Assembly: GCF_002001205.1 (NCBI RefSeq)
Contig: NZ_MUNZ01000144.1
Coordinates: 37,029-101,028, forward strand
Direction of reading: 5' to 3'
Source: Hydrogenophaga sp. A37
GTDB lineage: Bacteria; Pseudomonadota; Gammaproteobacteria; Burkholderiales; Burkholderiaceae_C
DNA length: 64,000 nucleotides
Of this stretch, positions 42,240 through 55,154 are shown piece by piece. Position 1 is the first letter of the stretch. Each line of letters opens with the position of its first letter. The notes under the pieces were generated by a model. It was given only the letters and a program-made list of their open reading frames with translations, was not told the DNA's origin and did not search any database. The translations under genes and the position numbers were made by a program.

Positions 42240-42941
42240 TCACGCCTGTTCCGCGATGCGGTAGCCCACGCCCGGCTCGGTCAGCAGGTGCTGCGGCTCG
42301 GCGCTGTCCACCTCCAGCTTGGCGCGCAGCTGACCCATGTAGAGCCGCAGGTACTGCGTCTGCTCGGTGTGTTCGGCGCCCCACACGTCGGCCAGCAGCT
42401 GGCGGTGCGTGACCACCTGGCCGGTCTGGCGCACCAGCCGGGCCAGCAGCTTGAACTCGGTTGGGGTGAGGTGCACCTCCTGCCCGTCGCGGCGCACCTT
42501 CCGGGTGGTGAGGTCGATGTCCAGCGCGCCCTGGCGGTAGCTCAGCACCGCCGGCTGGCTGCGCCGGCCCCGGTGGCGCAGCGCCACGCGCATGCGCGCG
42601 AGCAGCTCGCCGATGCCAAAGGGTTTGACGAGGTAGTCGTCGGCACCGCTGTCGAGCAGGCGGATCTTCTGGCCCTCGGCCTCGCGGGCCGAGATCACGA
42701 TCACCGGTGTGCCGCGCTGGCCGCGCAACTCGGCCAGAAAATCTTCGCCGTCGCCGTCGGGCAGGCCCAGGTCGAGCAGCACCAGCTCGGGCGCGGTGTC
42801 CGGATTGGCGTGCTGCATCAGTGCACGTGCGTCGGCCAGGCTGGCCGAGGTCTGCACCGCGTAGCCCTCCACCGAGAGCGCTTCTTTCAGCGTTGCGCGC
42901 AGCTCACGGTCGTCCTCGATCAGCAGGATGCGCTGGCTCAT
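42240..42941 (-). CDS. KdpE-like response regulator
   Basis: A 233-residue OmpR-type regulator: receiver domain with the acidic pair in IEDD, phosphoacceptor D57 in LLDLGLPDGDG and the conserved Lys in YLVKPF, then a winged-helix DNA-binding domain with LTPTEFKLLARLVRQTGQVV and LRLYMGQLRAKLE. Sequence style is that of KdpE. It overlaps the upstream sensor kinase stop by four bases and is followed 94 bases later by kup. Confidence 0.92.
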   Translation of the reverse strand: MSQRILLIEDDRELRATLKEALSVEGYAVQTSASLADARALMQHANPDTAPELVLLDLGLPDGDGEDFLAELRGQRGTPVIVISAREAEGQKIRLLDSGADDYLVKPFGIGELLARMRVALRHRGRRSQPAVLSYRQGALDIDLTTRKVRRDGQEVHLTPTEFKLLARLVRQTGQVVTHRQLLADVWGAEHTEQTQYLRLYMGQLRAKLEVDSAEPQHLLTEPGVGYRIAEQA

Positions 42942-44491
42942 GGCGGGCCTTCTTCGGGCGGTGTGGGCTGCAGTTCACGCAAAGGCAGGGCGCATTCAAA
43001 ACAGCTGCCACCGTGCGCGCGGGCCTGCAGGCGCAGTTCCCCGCCGTGGGCCCGGGCGATGGCGCGGCACACCGCCAGGCCCACGCCGGCACCCTCGCGG
43101 CGGGCCTCCACCGAGGGGGAGCGGCGGGTCTCGTCGCCGCGCTGGAACACCTCGAACACCCGCTCGCGCCACGCCGGCGCGATGCCCGGGCCGTGGTCGC
43201 ACACGCTGAGCAGCGCCTCGCCACCCTGGCGGCGCACTTGCAGCTCCACCGGTGATCCGTTCGGGCTGTACTTGAGCGCGTTGTCCAGCAGGTTGTCCAG
43301 CAGCTGCGACACCAGCATCGGATCGCACCACAGCAGCGGCATGTCGGGCTCAACCCAAGCCTTCACCCGCGCGCCGTCGGGGCGGCGTCGCGCGCGGCGC
43401 AGCACGGCCCCCACGATCTCTTCGGCCGATTCCCAGTCGCACCGCAGTTGCACCGAGGGCGCGTCCAGCCGCGCCAGCTGCAGCGTGTTGTCGGTCAGGC
43501 GGCTCAGGCGTTCCGCTTCCTCCACGATGCCACCGGCCAGGCGGCGGCGTTGGTCAGCGTCGAGCTTGTCGGCCTGGTCGTGCAGGGCTGAGGCCGCTCC
43601 CATGATGGTGGCCAGCGGCGTGCGGTAGTCGTGCGAGATGGCGGCCAACAGCGCGTTGCGCGTGGCCTGCAGTTGCGCCTGTTCGCGGGAGCGTTGCGCC
43701 TGCGCCGTGATCAGCGAGCGGTGCAGGGCGCTGCCCATCTGGTCGCACAGGGCTTGCAGGTGAGGCCGCAGTTCCGGGCCGTGGCGCAGCGTGGCCATGT
43801 CGCACACCAGCGCCGCACCCAGCGTCACACCGCGCCCGCGCAATGGCAGGTAGCCGTCGGGCAGCTCGTCGTAGCGGCCGGTGCCTGAACCCATGGCTCG
43901 GCCGTCGCGGATGCACAGGGCGAGCCCCGCGCGCTGCTCGTCGTTGGCGTTGCCCACGTGCAGGGTGGAGTCGTCTTCGGGCTGGGCGCCCAGGCCCCGC
44001 AGCACCGACACCGCGACCGGCGCCTGCGTGGCCTCGGCCAGCGCGGCGTGCAGGGCGCTGGCGTGGGCAGCGGGATCGGCCGCGTCGCGCAGCGTGTCGC
44101 CCCAGCTGCGCAAGCGAGCCTCGCGCTCGGCCACCTGGCGCGCAGCGTCGGCCAGCTGGCGTTGGCGGATCATCAAACCTGAAATGATCCAGTTCGCCAC
44201 CAGCATCGCCAGCAGCAACAGGGTGTGCTGGTGCAGCTCCACCGTGAAGGTGAAGCGCGGTGGCACAAAGGCCCAGTTGAAGACCATCACCCCGGCCGCG
44301 CTGGCCGCTGCGCTGATGCCCCCGGGCAGCCAGAGCGACGCCACGACCGAGGTCAGCATCAGCAGCATGGCCAGGTTGGCCAGATCGAGGTGGCGGTCGA
44401 GCGCCAGCATCAGCGCCCAGCCGACCAGCCACGTGAGCCAGGGCCAAGGGCTGTGCCATCGCGGAGCGGGTGGGTTCAGGTTGTTTTGCAT
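42938..44491 (-). CDS. KdpD-like sensor kinase lacking the N-terminal KdpD and USP domains
   Basis: The 517-residue kinase begins at the four-helix DUF4118 membrane domain (about 20-115), followed by a degenerate GAF-like stretch, the HisKA domain with H287 in AISHDYRTPLATI, and an ATPase domain (DNLLDNALKYSP, DHGPGI, GAGVGLAVCR). Canonical KdpD has about 900 residues with an N-terminal KdpD sensor and USP-like domain; both are absent here. The ATG at 44491 follows the beginning of homology. It phosphorylates the coupled KdpE-like regulator and probably senses K+ or turgor through the membrane part. Confidence 0.9.
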   Translation of the reverse strand: MQNNLNPPAPRWHSPWPWLTWLVGWALMLALDRHLDLANLAMLLMLTSVVASLWLPGGISAAASAAGVMVFNWAFVPPRFTFTVELHQHTLLLLAMLVANWIISGLMIRQRQLADAARQVAEREARLRSWGDTLRDAADPAAHASALHAALAEATQAPVAVSVLRGLGAQPEDDSTLHVGNANDEQRAGLALCIRDGRAMGSGTGRYDELPDGYLPLRGRGVTLGAALVCDMATLRHGPELRPHLQALCDQMGSALHRSLITAQAQRSREQAQLQATRNALLAAISHDYRTPLATIMGAASALHDQADKLDADQRRRLAGGIVEEAERLSRLTDNTLQLARLDAPSVQLRCDWESAEEIVGAVLRRARRRPDGARVKAWVEPDMPLLWCDPMLVSQLLDNLLDNALKYSPNGSPVELQVRRQGGEALLSVCDHGPGIAPAWRERVFEVFQRGDETRRSPSVEARREGAGVGLAVCRAIARAHGGELRLQARAHGGSCFECALPLRELQPTPPEEGPP

Positions 44492-44613
44492 GGTGGGGCA
44501 GCCTGGTGGCAAGACCTCCGGGAAAGCATAAGGCCAGGTGCGTGGTTCCGGGTTGGTCCTGTAGAGTTCCAAGGTTCTCAGATGACCATCGACTTGAATC
44601 ACGAGGTTCCACC

Positions 44614-45273
44614 ATGTCGCTTGCGCTCTACGGCCACCCCTTCTCTTCCTACACCCAGAAGGCGCTCATCGCGCTGTACGAAAACGGCACGCCCTTCGAG
44701 TTCCGTTGCATCGGGCCCGACACGCCGGAGCACGCGACCGAGTGGTTGCGACGCTGGCCCATCGCCAGATTTCCGATGCTGCTGGACGGCGAGCGCCAGA
44801 TCGTCGAGACCAGCCTCGTCATTGAGTATTTGCAACTCGCGCACCCCGGGCCGGTGCGCCTGCTGCCCGCCGACCCGTTGGCTGCGCTGGATGTGCGCTT
44901 CCTCGACCGCTACTTCGATCTGTACGTGATGAGCGCGATGCAACTGGCCGTGGACTGCGCGCTCAAGCGCTATCCGATGACCATCGAAGAAGGGCGGGCC
45001 ATGGCCGCTGAGCGTTTGGAGCGCGCCTACGCCTGGCTCGACGGCCACCTCGCTGGCAAGACCTGGGCCAACGGTGCCGACTTCACACTGGCCGACTGCG
45101 CCGCCGCGCCCTCGCTCTTTTACGCGGACTGGGTGCATCAGATCCCTGAGACCTACCCAGCGCTGCGTGCCTACCGGGCGCGTTTGTTGAGCCGCCCGTC
45201 CTTTGCCCGCGCGGTGGAAGAGGCGCGGCCGTTCCGCTCGTTCTTTCCGCTGGGGGCGCCGGACCGGGACTGA
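44614..45273 (+). CDS. Glutathione S-transferase family protein
   Basis: A 219-residue protein with a thioredoxin-like N-terminal domain (SLALYGHPFSSYTQKALIAL, FPMLLDGERQIVETSLVIEY) and an all-helical C-terminal domain with ADFTLADCAAAPSLFYAD, the N-capping motif of the family. The Ser in PFSSY could be the catalytic residue for glutathione. Substrate is unknown. It is divergent from the kdpD-like gene. Confidence 0.92.
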   Translation: MSLALYGHPFSSYTQKALIALYENGTPFEFRCIGPDTPEHATEWLRRWPIARFPMLLDGERQIVETSLVIEYLQLAHPGPVRLLPADPLAALDVRFLDRYFDLYVMSAMQLAVDCALKRYPMTIEEGRAMAAERLERAYAWLDGHLAGKTWANGADFTLADCAAAPSLFYADWVHQIPETYPALRAYRARLLSRPSFARAVEEARPFRSFFPLGAPDRD

Positions 45274-45582
45274 CGCGCTGCGGCGCAGGGCCGGGTGATG
45301 TAGCCGAGTTCAAGCGGCTGTTGCAGGCCGCGGTTGTGCCGGCTACACGGTCTGGATCCGTCGAGCAATTCCCTGACTGATCGCAGAACGGCGGTCCGGC
45401 GCTGTCTGTGAACAGGCCATTAGGCAACGCTGAATAAGTCCCTCGTGGCGCGGGCATCTTGCTCTCGGGCGGTCTGCGGCGTAGCAAAGCCTCGCCGGGC
45501 CGCCCGGCCCGTCTGCATTTTGCGCCTTGCAGCCCATCCCGACAGCAGGCGCCTGCATCCACGGGGACTTATCAGCGTCGCC
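45274..45582. other. 309-base gap mostly taken up by a MITE-like element
   Basis: No gene is seen between the GST and the small membrane peptide. From 45420 on it consists of the MITE-like element; 45274-45419 shows nothing that I can name. Confidence 0.6.
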
Positions 45583-45586
45583 TTAG
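45420..45586. mobile_element. MITE-like non-autonomous element
   Basis: The left end TTAGGCAACGCTGAATAAGT (from 45420) and the reverse complement of the right end CTAAGGCGACGCTGATAAGT (ending at 45586) are imperfect inverted repeats of about 28 bases that continue into CCC(T)CGTGG on both sides. The 167-base element has no open frame of note. Clear target duplications were not found. The right end overlaps the stop codon of the small membrane peptide gene. Confidence 0.7.
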
Positions 45587-45657
45587 CGCAAGCCAAAGAA
45601 CGACAGGGCGGCGAGAACAATGACCACCAGGCCGACGATGTAGATGATGCTGTTCAT
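45583..45657 (-). CDS. 24-residue small membrane protein
   Basis: The reading frame encodes a 24-residue peptide: MNSIIYIVGL, then VVIVLAALSFFGLR, which is a single hydrophobic helix with a positive C-terminal end. I recall similar tiny peptides annotated as hypothetical in betaproteobacteria. An AAGAGG ribosome site lies 6 bases before the ATG. Function unknown; related peptides are proposed to modulate membrane proteins. The TAA stop lies within the end of the MITE-like element. Confidence 0.7.
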   Translation of the reverse strand: MNSIIYIVGLVVIVLAALSFFGLR

Positions 45658-45881
45658 GGGTGGCCTCTTGGGCTGATGTTGAAGGACGTTCAAACGCGAA
45701 TCCCATGTACAAGCCATCGGGTTCGTTTCATCATTTCACCGCTCAAAAGAGGCGCTGTCGGTGTGCCAGCGCACCAACGCACGATCCTGAACAGCTCTGT
45801 ATGGCGGCGCACAGACAGGTGAACTCAGACCGGGCCTCATGTTCTTCCCACCTTCCACTGAAGCAGAAGCAGGAGACGCAC

Positions 45882-47066
45882 ATGAGCCCATCGACCACCC
45901 CGCCAAACAACGCCGCCCCCGTGGATGAAGACATGGCCCAGCAGGCCAACCCCGGGCACGGTATTCCGTCGCAGGACCCGAACCCGGCCGCACAGACGCC
46001 CCTGGAACCCCATGAAGCCGAACGTGAGAGCCAATCGGTGCTGGTGGGCGGTGGCATGGTGGCCGGGGCGGCCACGGGCGCCGCCATCGGCGTGGCGATG
46101 GCCGGCCCCGTGGGGATCGTGGCCGGGGCCACGCTGGGTGCCGTTGCCGGCGCGCTCGGCGGAGCCGCCGCGGGCGCCACGGTCGACCTGGAGGCTGTGG
46201 ACGGCGCCGACGCTGCGCTGGCCGAGCCGGTTCGCCTGCACATCGAAGACAGCGGTGGCGACGGCCGCCCGGTGGTGCTGATCCATGGCTGGCCCTTGTC
46301 CGCAGAGGCCTGGGCGTTGCAGGTGCCGGTGCTCCAAGCTGCCGGCTTGCGCGTGGTGGCCTACGACCGACGCGGCTTCGGGCGGTCGGACAAGCCGGCA
46401 TCGGGCTACAGCTACGACGTGCTGGCCGACGACCTGGAGCGCGTGATGGACCAGTGCGGACTGCAGGACGTGACGCTGGTGGGGTTCTCCATGGGCGGGG
46501 GCGAGGTGGCCCGCTACATCGCGCGGCACGGTGAGGCGCGCCTGCACAGCGTGGTGTTTGCCGCGGCCGTTCCGCCGTACCTGATGAACACCGCCGACAA
46601 CCCCGAGGGGCCGCTCGCCCCCGAAGCGGCGCAAAAGATGAAGACGGCACTGGAGCATGACCGCGATGCCTTCTTCGATGATTTCACCGAAGAGTTTTTC
46701 TCGGCCAACGGCGTGCTTCAGGTCACCGAATCGCAGCGAAAAGAGGCGGTCGCCCTGTGCCTCCAGTCGGCGCAGCACGCCGCGCTGGCCTGCATGGACT
46801 CGTTTGGCACGACCGACTTCCGCGAAGACCTGGAGAAGGTGAGGGTGCCCACACTGGTGATTCACGGCGATGCGGATGCGATCGTGCCGATCGAAGGCTC
46901 GGGCCAGCGCACCCACCGCGCCGTGCCGCACAGCCAGCTGGTGACCTTGCCCGGCGCACCACACGGCCTGAACGTGTCCCACGCGCAGGCGTTCAACGAT
47001 GCGCTGCTGGCTTTCCTGCGGTCGGACACGCAAAAGCAGTCGGCCCTGGATGACTCGCCCGCATGA
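45882..47066 (+). CDS. Alpha/beta hydrolase with an N-terminal glycine-zipper domain
   Basis: The 394-residue protein is a fusion. Residues about 53-100 are Gly/Ala-rich (GGGMVAGAATGAAIGVAMAG and onward), a glycine-zipper region like those that insert in membranes, after a polar N-terminus without a signal peptide. From about 115 on is an alpha/beta hydrolase of the non-heme haloperoxidase type: HGWPLS at 135-140, nucleophile S203 in GFSMGGGE, the acid in HGDADAIVP and the histidine in APHGLN. It follows an AGGAGA ribosome site. The catalytic part may be an esterase or perhydrolase, with the first part anchoring or oligomerising it. Confidence 0.9.
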   Translation: MSPSTTPPNNAAPVDEDMAQQANPGHGIPSQDPNPAAQTPLEPHEAERESQSVLVGGGMVAGAATGAAIGVAMAGPVGIVAGATLGAVAGALGGAAAGATVDLEAVDGADAALAEPVRLHIEDSGGDGRPVVLIHGWPLSAEAWALQVPVLQAAGLRVVAYDRRGFGRSDKPASGYSYDVLADDLERVMDQCGLQDVTLVGFSMGGGEVARYIARHGEARLHSVVFAAAVPPYLMNTADNPEGPLAPEAAQKMKTALEHDRDAFFDDFTEEFFSANGVLQVTESQRKEAVALCLQSAQHAALACMDSFGTTDFREDLEKVRVPTLVIHGDADAIVPIEGSGQRTHRAVPHSQLVTLPGAPHGLNVSHAQAFNDALLAFLRSDTQKQSALDDSPA

Positions 47067-47386
47067 CTCGATCGCATGGGTCTAGGTACTTGTACGTATG
47101 GGGTTATCACCGGTGAATCTCTAGCATCAAAGCCATTCGAGAGGCGCTCAAGGGCACCTGAAACTGCGACGACAGGCCATGTCGCCTTGTTCGTTCCATC
47201 TTGTTCGTTCCATTCTCCCAACGCCCATGACCGCCATGCCATACCCTGCCCTGAATGTGATGCACCCACCGGACAGGACGAGCCTACCGACGGCATGCAC
47301 GGGCCGGTCCAACGGCTCTGGTGGTGTGTCGCTGGCGGTGCAGCGATCCCGGCGCTTGCCCTGAGCCTGCCGCTCGCCGTCAGCTG
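47067..47386 (+). other. Region upstream of the hybrid kinase with a tandem repeat and a possible small ORF
   Basis: The 320-base region contains TTGTTCGTTCCAT twice in tandem (47187-47199 and 47201-47213). A frame that ends exactly in a TGATG overlap with the kinase start (stop 47385-47387) encodes HAIPCPECDAP followed by a hydrophobic stretch (LWWCVAGGAAIPALALSLPL), but it has no convincing start; whether it is a gene is open. Confidence 0.35.
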
Positions 47387-51097
<3,711 letters not shown>

Positions 51098-51120
51098 GGC
51101 CACGGCCGCCAGCGCTGCGC

Positions 51121-53442
51121 TCAAAGTGCCAGGGCGCCGGCCTCGCGTGCGGGGTGGCGGTGCTTGCCGAGCGCGGTGATGAAGGCCGCCACCGCGCGCT
51201 CCGCTTTGGCAGCGGTGCCCACCACGATGCCCGGATCGGCCTCGCCGCTCGCCAGTGTCGGCACAACGCCAGCCTGCTTGAGCAGCGCTTTCGAGGCCCC
51301 CAGGGCCAGGATGGTCTTGCCGTGCCGGTATTGGTTCGAGATGAAGTCCATCACCTCGACGAGCGCCCCCAGCGCTTCCACGGCGCTGGCGCCGTCGGGC
51401 AATACGACCCCGTCGAACAGCACCGGTGGCGCGTTCTCCAGCGTTCTGGTGGCTTCGAACGGGTCGCCGCTGCCGGCTTGCACAGGCCCCAGGCGCGGAG
51501 CGATCAGGTGCACCTGGGCGCCGGCGGCCAGCAGCGCCGCGCCTGCGGCGGCCACCGACGGGCCGTCCACCCCATCGGCCACGAGGATGGCCACGCTGCG
51601 CGAACGGATGCCGCCGCTGCCTGGCCGGGCCGTCAGTGACAGCGCGGCCGAGGTGGTGACCTCGGGCGCGGCGGGGTTCACCAGCGCCTTCGGCATGGCC
51701 GGGGGCACGGCGATGCCCAGCCCGGCGGCGACGGTGGCGGCGAGTGCCTCGGACACATTGACCAGCGAAGACAGCATGCGCTCGCGGATCGCTGGCACGG
51801 TGACTTTGCTCAGCTCGAAGCGGAAGCCGCCCGCAATGTGCGCCTGCTCGACGGCGGTCTGGCTCTCGTAGAACAGGGTGGCCTGGGTGTAGTGGTCAGC
51901 GAACTTTTCGGGGTTGCCGCGCAGCTTGTCGCCCTGGCCTTCGTCCACCGGTTGCGGAAACGACACGAAGCCCGCGGCACCGGCCTGGAACGGGCAACCG
52001 CCGCCGAGCGAGTTGGGCTCGTAGGCGACACGGCCGCGCGGGATGGCCTGGCGGTGCAGGCCGTCGCGCTGGTTGTTGTGGGGCGCGGCGAGCGGGGCGT
52101 TGATCGGGATCTCGTGGAAGTTGGCACCGCCCAGCCGCGTGATCTGGGTGTCGACGTAGGAGTGGATGCGCCCGGCCAGCAGGGGGTCGTTGCTGAAGTC
52201 GATGCCCGGCACCACGTGGGCGGTGCAGAACGCCACCTGCTCGGTCTCGGCGAAGAAGTTGTCCGGGTTGCGGTTGAGCACCATGCGACCGACCGGCGTC
52301 ACCGGCACCAGCTCTTCGGGGATCAGCTTGGTGGCGTCGAGCACGTCGAAGCTGAAGCCTGACGCCTGCGCCTCGGTGAAGATCTGCATGCCCAGCTCCC
52401 ACTCGGGGTATTCGCCCGCTTCGATGGCTTCCCAGAGATCGCGGCGGTGGAAGTCCGGGTCGGCGCCCGAGATCTTGACGGCCTCGTCCCACACCAGCGA
52501 GTGGGTGCCGAGCTTGGGTGACCAGTGGAACTTGACGAAGTGCGACTCACCCGCCGCGTTGACCAGCCGGTAGGTGTGCACGCCGAAGCCCTGCATCATG
52601 CGAAAGCTGCGCGGAATGCCGCGGTCGGACATGACCCACATCAGCATGTGCGTGGTCTCCGGGCTGAGCGAGGCGAAGTCCCAGAAGGTGTCGTGCGCCG
52701 AGGCGGCCTGCGGCATGCCGTGATGCGGCTCGGGCTTCACGGCGTGCACGAGGTCGGGGAACTTCATCGCGTCCTGGATGAAGAACACCGGGATGTTGTT
52801 GCCCACCAGGTCCCAGTTGCCCTCGTGGGTGTAGAACTTGACGGCGAAGCCCCGGACGTCGCGCGCGGTGTCGGTGGAGCCGCGTTCACCGGCGACCGTG
52901 GAGAAGCGAACGAACACCGGCGTGATCTTGCCGGCGGTCTGGAACGGCGCGGCGCGTGTGTACGCCGTCAGCGGTTCGTAGGCCTCGAAAAAGCCATGGG
53001 CCGCTGAGCCGCGCGCGTGCACGATGCGCTCGGGGATGCGCTCGTGATCGAAATGCGTGATCTTCTCGCGCAGCACGAAGTCTTCGAGCAGTGTCGGGCC
53101 GCGCAACCCTGCCTTGAGCGAGTGCTGGTTGTCGCTGATCGAGACGCCCTGGTTCGTCGTCATCGCCTGGCCCGACGCGTCTGAGCGCACGCGGTCGAGG
53201 TCGCTGGTCTTGGCCGAGATGTTGACCTCGCTCAGGGTGCTGGCGGTGGCGACGGGCGACGGGCTGGGCGTGCTGGCGCCAGGCGGCGGTGTGACGGCGT
53301 TCTCGCGGCCGAACTCCAGCGCCTTGTTGGCGTTGTGCGGCATCGCCGCTGCGAGGGCCTGCGCGGCGGCAGCTTGCTCCGCCAGCCCCATGGGGTTGCG
53401 CGGCGGGTCGTCGGTGGGCTCGGTGGTGGTGGGTGTCTTCAT
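51121..53442 (-). CDS. katE: Large-subunit monofunctional catalase (HPII type)
   Basis: The 773-residue enzyme has a long variable N-terminus, the catalytic histidine H142 in [10 protein letters not shown], the distal asparagine in [14 protein letters not shown], heme-contact residues in the central barrel, the proximal tyrosine in [14 protein letters not shown], and a C-terminal flavodoxin/DJ-1-like domain from about 610 ([20 protein letters not shown]), which defines large-subunit catalases such as E. coli HPII. It dismutates H2O2 in the cytosol. Two small genes precede it on the same strand, 33 bases away, and a small lipoprotein gene lies farther upstream. Confidence 0.95.
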   Translation of the reverse strand: MKTPTTTEPTDDPPRNPMGLAEQAAAAQALAAAMPHNANKALEFGRENAVTPPPGASTPSPSPVATASTLSEVNISAKTSDLDRVRSDASGQAMTTNQGVSISDNQHSLKAGLRGPTLLEDFVLREKITHFDHERIPERIVHARGSAAHGFFEAYEPLTAYTRAAPFQTAGKITPVFVRFSTVAGERGSTDTARDVRGFAVKFYTHEGNWDLVGNNIPVFFIQDAMKFPDLVHAVKPEPHHGMPQAASAHDTFWDFASLSPETTHMLMWVMSDRGIPRSFRMMQGFGVHTYRLVNAAGESHFVKFHWSPKLGTHSLVWDEAVKISGADPDFHRRDLWEAIEAGEYPEWELGMQIFTEAQASGFSFDVLDATKLIPEELVPVTPVGRMVLNRNPDNFFAETEQVAFCTAHVVPGIDFSNDPLLAGRIHSYVDTQITRLGGANFHEIPINAPLAAPHNNQRDGLHRQAIPRGRVAYEPNSLGGGCPFQAGAAGFVSFPQPVDEGQGDKLRGNPEKFADHYTQATLFYESQTAVEQAHIAGGFRFELSKVTVPAIRERMLSSLVNVSEALAATVAAGLGIAVPPAMPKALVNPAAPEVTTSAALSLTARPGSGGIRSRSVAILVADGVDGPSVAAAGAALLAAGAQVHLIAPRLGPVQAGSGDPFEATRTLENAPPVLFDGVVLPDGASAVEALGALVEVMDFISNQYRHGKTILALGASKALLKQAGVVPTLASGEADPGIVVGTAAKAERAVAAFITALGKHRHPAREAGALAL

Positions 53443-53475
53443 GGTGAACCTTGTGGTGGGGGCGTTGAAGGAAGG

Positions 53476-53760
53476 TCAGCCGCCAGACGGTGGTTTGCCG
53501 CCGGGGCCTGGCACCTGGCGGGCGCGACGCTTCGCGTCCAGGCCAGGGGTCGCGCGCATGTCGGTGTCCACCAGGCCGGCGTCGAGGTCGCGTTTGGCCT
53601 GGACCATCTTGGGATCGGGTTCCTCGGCCGTGTCGTTGACGGTCTCATCGCGTTCATGAGGCAACGGCAATCCGGGCGCCGACAGCGGCGCTTTCGCGCC
53701 ACGCGGTGGCGTGGCCACCTGGCGTCCAATGGAACGCTTGTTTTTGGGGTTCAGGGACAT
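53476..53760 (-). CDS. Small hydrophilic protein in the catalase operon
   Basis: A 94-residue, highly charged and proline-rich protein (KNKRSIGRQVATPPRGAKAP; TVNDTAEEPDPKMVQAKRDL), without signal peptide or membrane segment and probably disordered. I know no family. It overlaps the upstream small gene by 10 bases and lies 33 bases before katE, so translation is coupled; a role in stress is inferred from the operon alone. Confidence 0.65.
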   Translation of the reverse strand: MSLNPKNKRSIGRQVATPPRGAKAPLSAPGLPLPHERDETVNDTAEEPDPKMVQAKRDLDAGLVDTDMRATPGLDAKRRARQVPGPGGKPPSGG

Positions 53761-53966
53761 ACCGCGTCCTTGGCCAGGGATGGGCCGGGCCGGGCCTTCA
53801 TGTCGGGTGTTTCATCGGGGTTGACGATCCGGTCGTGCTCGGGGTCGTCCGGGATGGCCGGGGGCACCGGCCCTTCGTCGGGTTCGACGGGCGGCGCGCC
53901 CGGTTCGAACTCCTCAGGCACGTCGTTGTCGGGGAGACGGGGTTTGTGAGCGTGGGCAAGGGACAT
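53751..53966 (-). CDS. Small acidic proline-rich protein
   Basis: A 71-residue acidic protein (PDNDVPEEFEPGAPPVEPDE; IPDDPEHDRIVNPDETPD), probably disordered. A strong AGGAGGAA site lies 6-7 bases before the ATG at 53966. Its stop overlaps the following gene. No family recognised. Confidence 0.65.
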   Translation of the reverse strand: MSLAHAHKPRLPDNDVPEEFEPGAPPVEPDEGPVPPAIPDDPEHDRIVNPDETPDMKARPGPSLAKDAVCP

Positions 53967-54015
53967 GGTGTTCCTCCTAGGCATGGGGGTGTTGGCTGGC
54001 GTGGCGGCCGGCGGC

Positions 54016-54330
54016 TCACTTGGCCGGGCTGAGCGGTGCCGAGTGATCGTTGTTCTGCCCGGGCAACAGCGCCTCGTCGGATGTTGTCTTCGGCTTCCTG
54101 GTGCCGTCCGTTTCGCCCAGTGCCGGATCGGCCTTGGCTGCGGTCCCGGGTGGAAAGACCGACCCGGCCGATGGCAGCGACGGGTCGGTCGCAGGCCCGG
54201 TGGCCGCGCCAGACCCGCCCGGCATCGGCGAGGAGAGCGTGGGCTGCGGAAGGTCGCTGGGTTTCTTGTCGCAGGCACTCAGACCCATCGCACAAGCACA
54301 GAGAGCGATCCAGATGGAATGTGTGTTCAT
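54016..54330 (-). CDS. Small putative lipoprotein
   Basis: A 104-residue protein with a short lipoprotein signal (IWIALCACAMGLSACDKK, lipobox LSAC), followed by a proline/serine/glycine-rich linker without a fold I can recognise (TGPATDPSLPSAGSVFPPGT). The ATG at 54330 is preferred; upstream extension is not supported. It lies 50 bases before the next small gene and may be the first gene of the catalase operon. Confidence 0.7.
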   Translation of the reverse strand: MNTHSIWIALCACAMGLSACDKKPSDLPQPTLSSPMPGGSGAATGPATDPSLPSAGSVFPPGTAAKADPALGETDGTRKPKTTSDEALLPGQNNDHSAPLSPAK

Positions 54331-54574
54331 GAAGGGGTCCTTGTGGTGGCGCGGTTCACGGAAACGCCATGCTCTTTGCCTGTGTCGGCGGTGTCTGTGC
54401 GGCATCGAACCCATCGCGGCAGTGGTCCCGGCCAAACAGGTGCGATCAGTCCCCTATCGCACAGACCCAGGGGTGGAGGCCGTGCGCCAATGCAGGCTTG
54501 GAACCGGTGCTGTTCAAAGTCGGCGCATCAACACAGGACCGCCACAGGTTCGGCGCACTTCACAGGAGGCAGTC

Positions 54575-55036
54575 ATGCAGAAGATGTCCATGCTCCGGGC
54601 CGCCCCGTTCGTCGACGCCGGTGGTAGCCCGAACACGAGCCAGAACGAACAATTCCTGAACATGCTGGACGGCTTTCGGCTCAGCGGCGGGTTGGCTCAG
54701 GGGCACGATCTGATGCCCCTCCTGGCCAGCCGGTCCGGTTTGAACATCGGCACCCTGGCGAGGTGGATCGTCGAAGGTGAGGTGGTCCACTTCGAGTGGC
54801 AACACGAGACCTGGTTGCCCCTGTTTCAGTTCAGTGGCCCCGACATGGCGCTTCGCGCGGGCGTCCGGCAGGTGCTGAAGGAATTCCGTGGTGTGCTGGA
54901 CCCCTGGGAAACCGCACAGTGGTTTGCCTGCCCGTCCGAGGCCCTCGGCGGTCGAACGCCCGCCGACGAGGTGGCACTGCATCCCGAGGAGGTGCTGCAC
55001 GCAGCGCGTTGCGAACGGTATGTCGTTGACGCGTAG
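54575..55036 (+). CDS. DUF2384/MbcA-ParS-Xre antitoxin-like protein
   Basis: A 153-residue protein whose C-terminal part (EFRGVLDPWETAQWFACPSE, ALGGRTPADEVALHPEEVLH) fits the antitoxin toxin-binding domain (DUF2384), where a W...P...L.G..P.D pattern is conserved. The N-terminal half has a possible helix (RSGLNIGTLARWIVEG) for DNA binding. It starts at an ATG after a strong AGGAGG site. No RES- or other toxin gene is beside it, so it is a solitary member that may act as a regulator. Confidence 0.75.
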   Translation: MQKMSMLRAAPFVDAGGSPNTSQNEQFLNMLDGFRLSGGLAQGHDLMPLLASRSGLNIGTLARWIVEGEVVHFEWQHETWLPLFQFSGPDMALRAGVRQVLKEFRGVLDPWETAQWFACPSEALGGRTPADEVALHPEEVLHAARCERYVVDA

Positions 55037-55154
55037 CGCAAGAGACGGAAAATGAACGGGCCAGGGCCGCCGATGCGCCCCTCCACCGTTCAAAGGATTC
55101 GTCATTTCAACGCACCCACTTCCCGATGCTGAACGGAGCCCGGCCACGCCGCAT

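Noticed and set aside
54575..55036. A toxin-antitoxin pair
   Set aside because: Only the DUF2384 antitoxin-like protein is visible; no toxin gene lies on either side.
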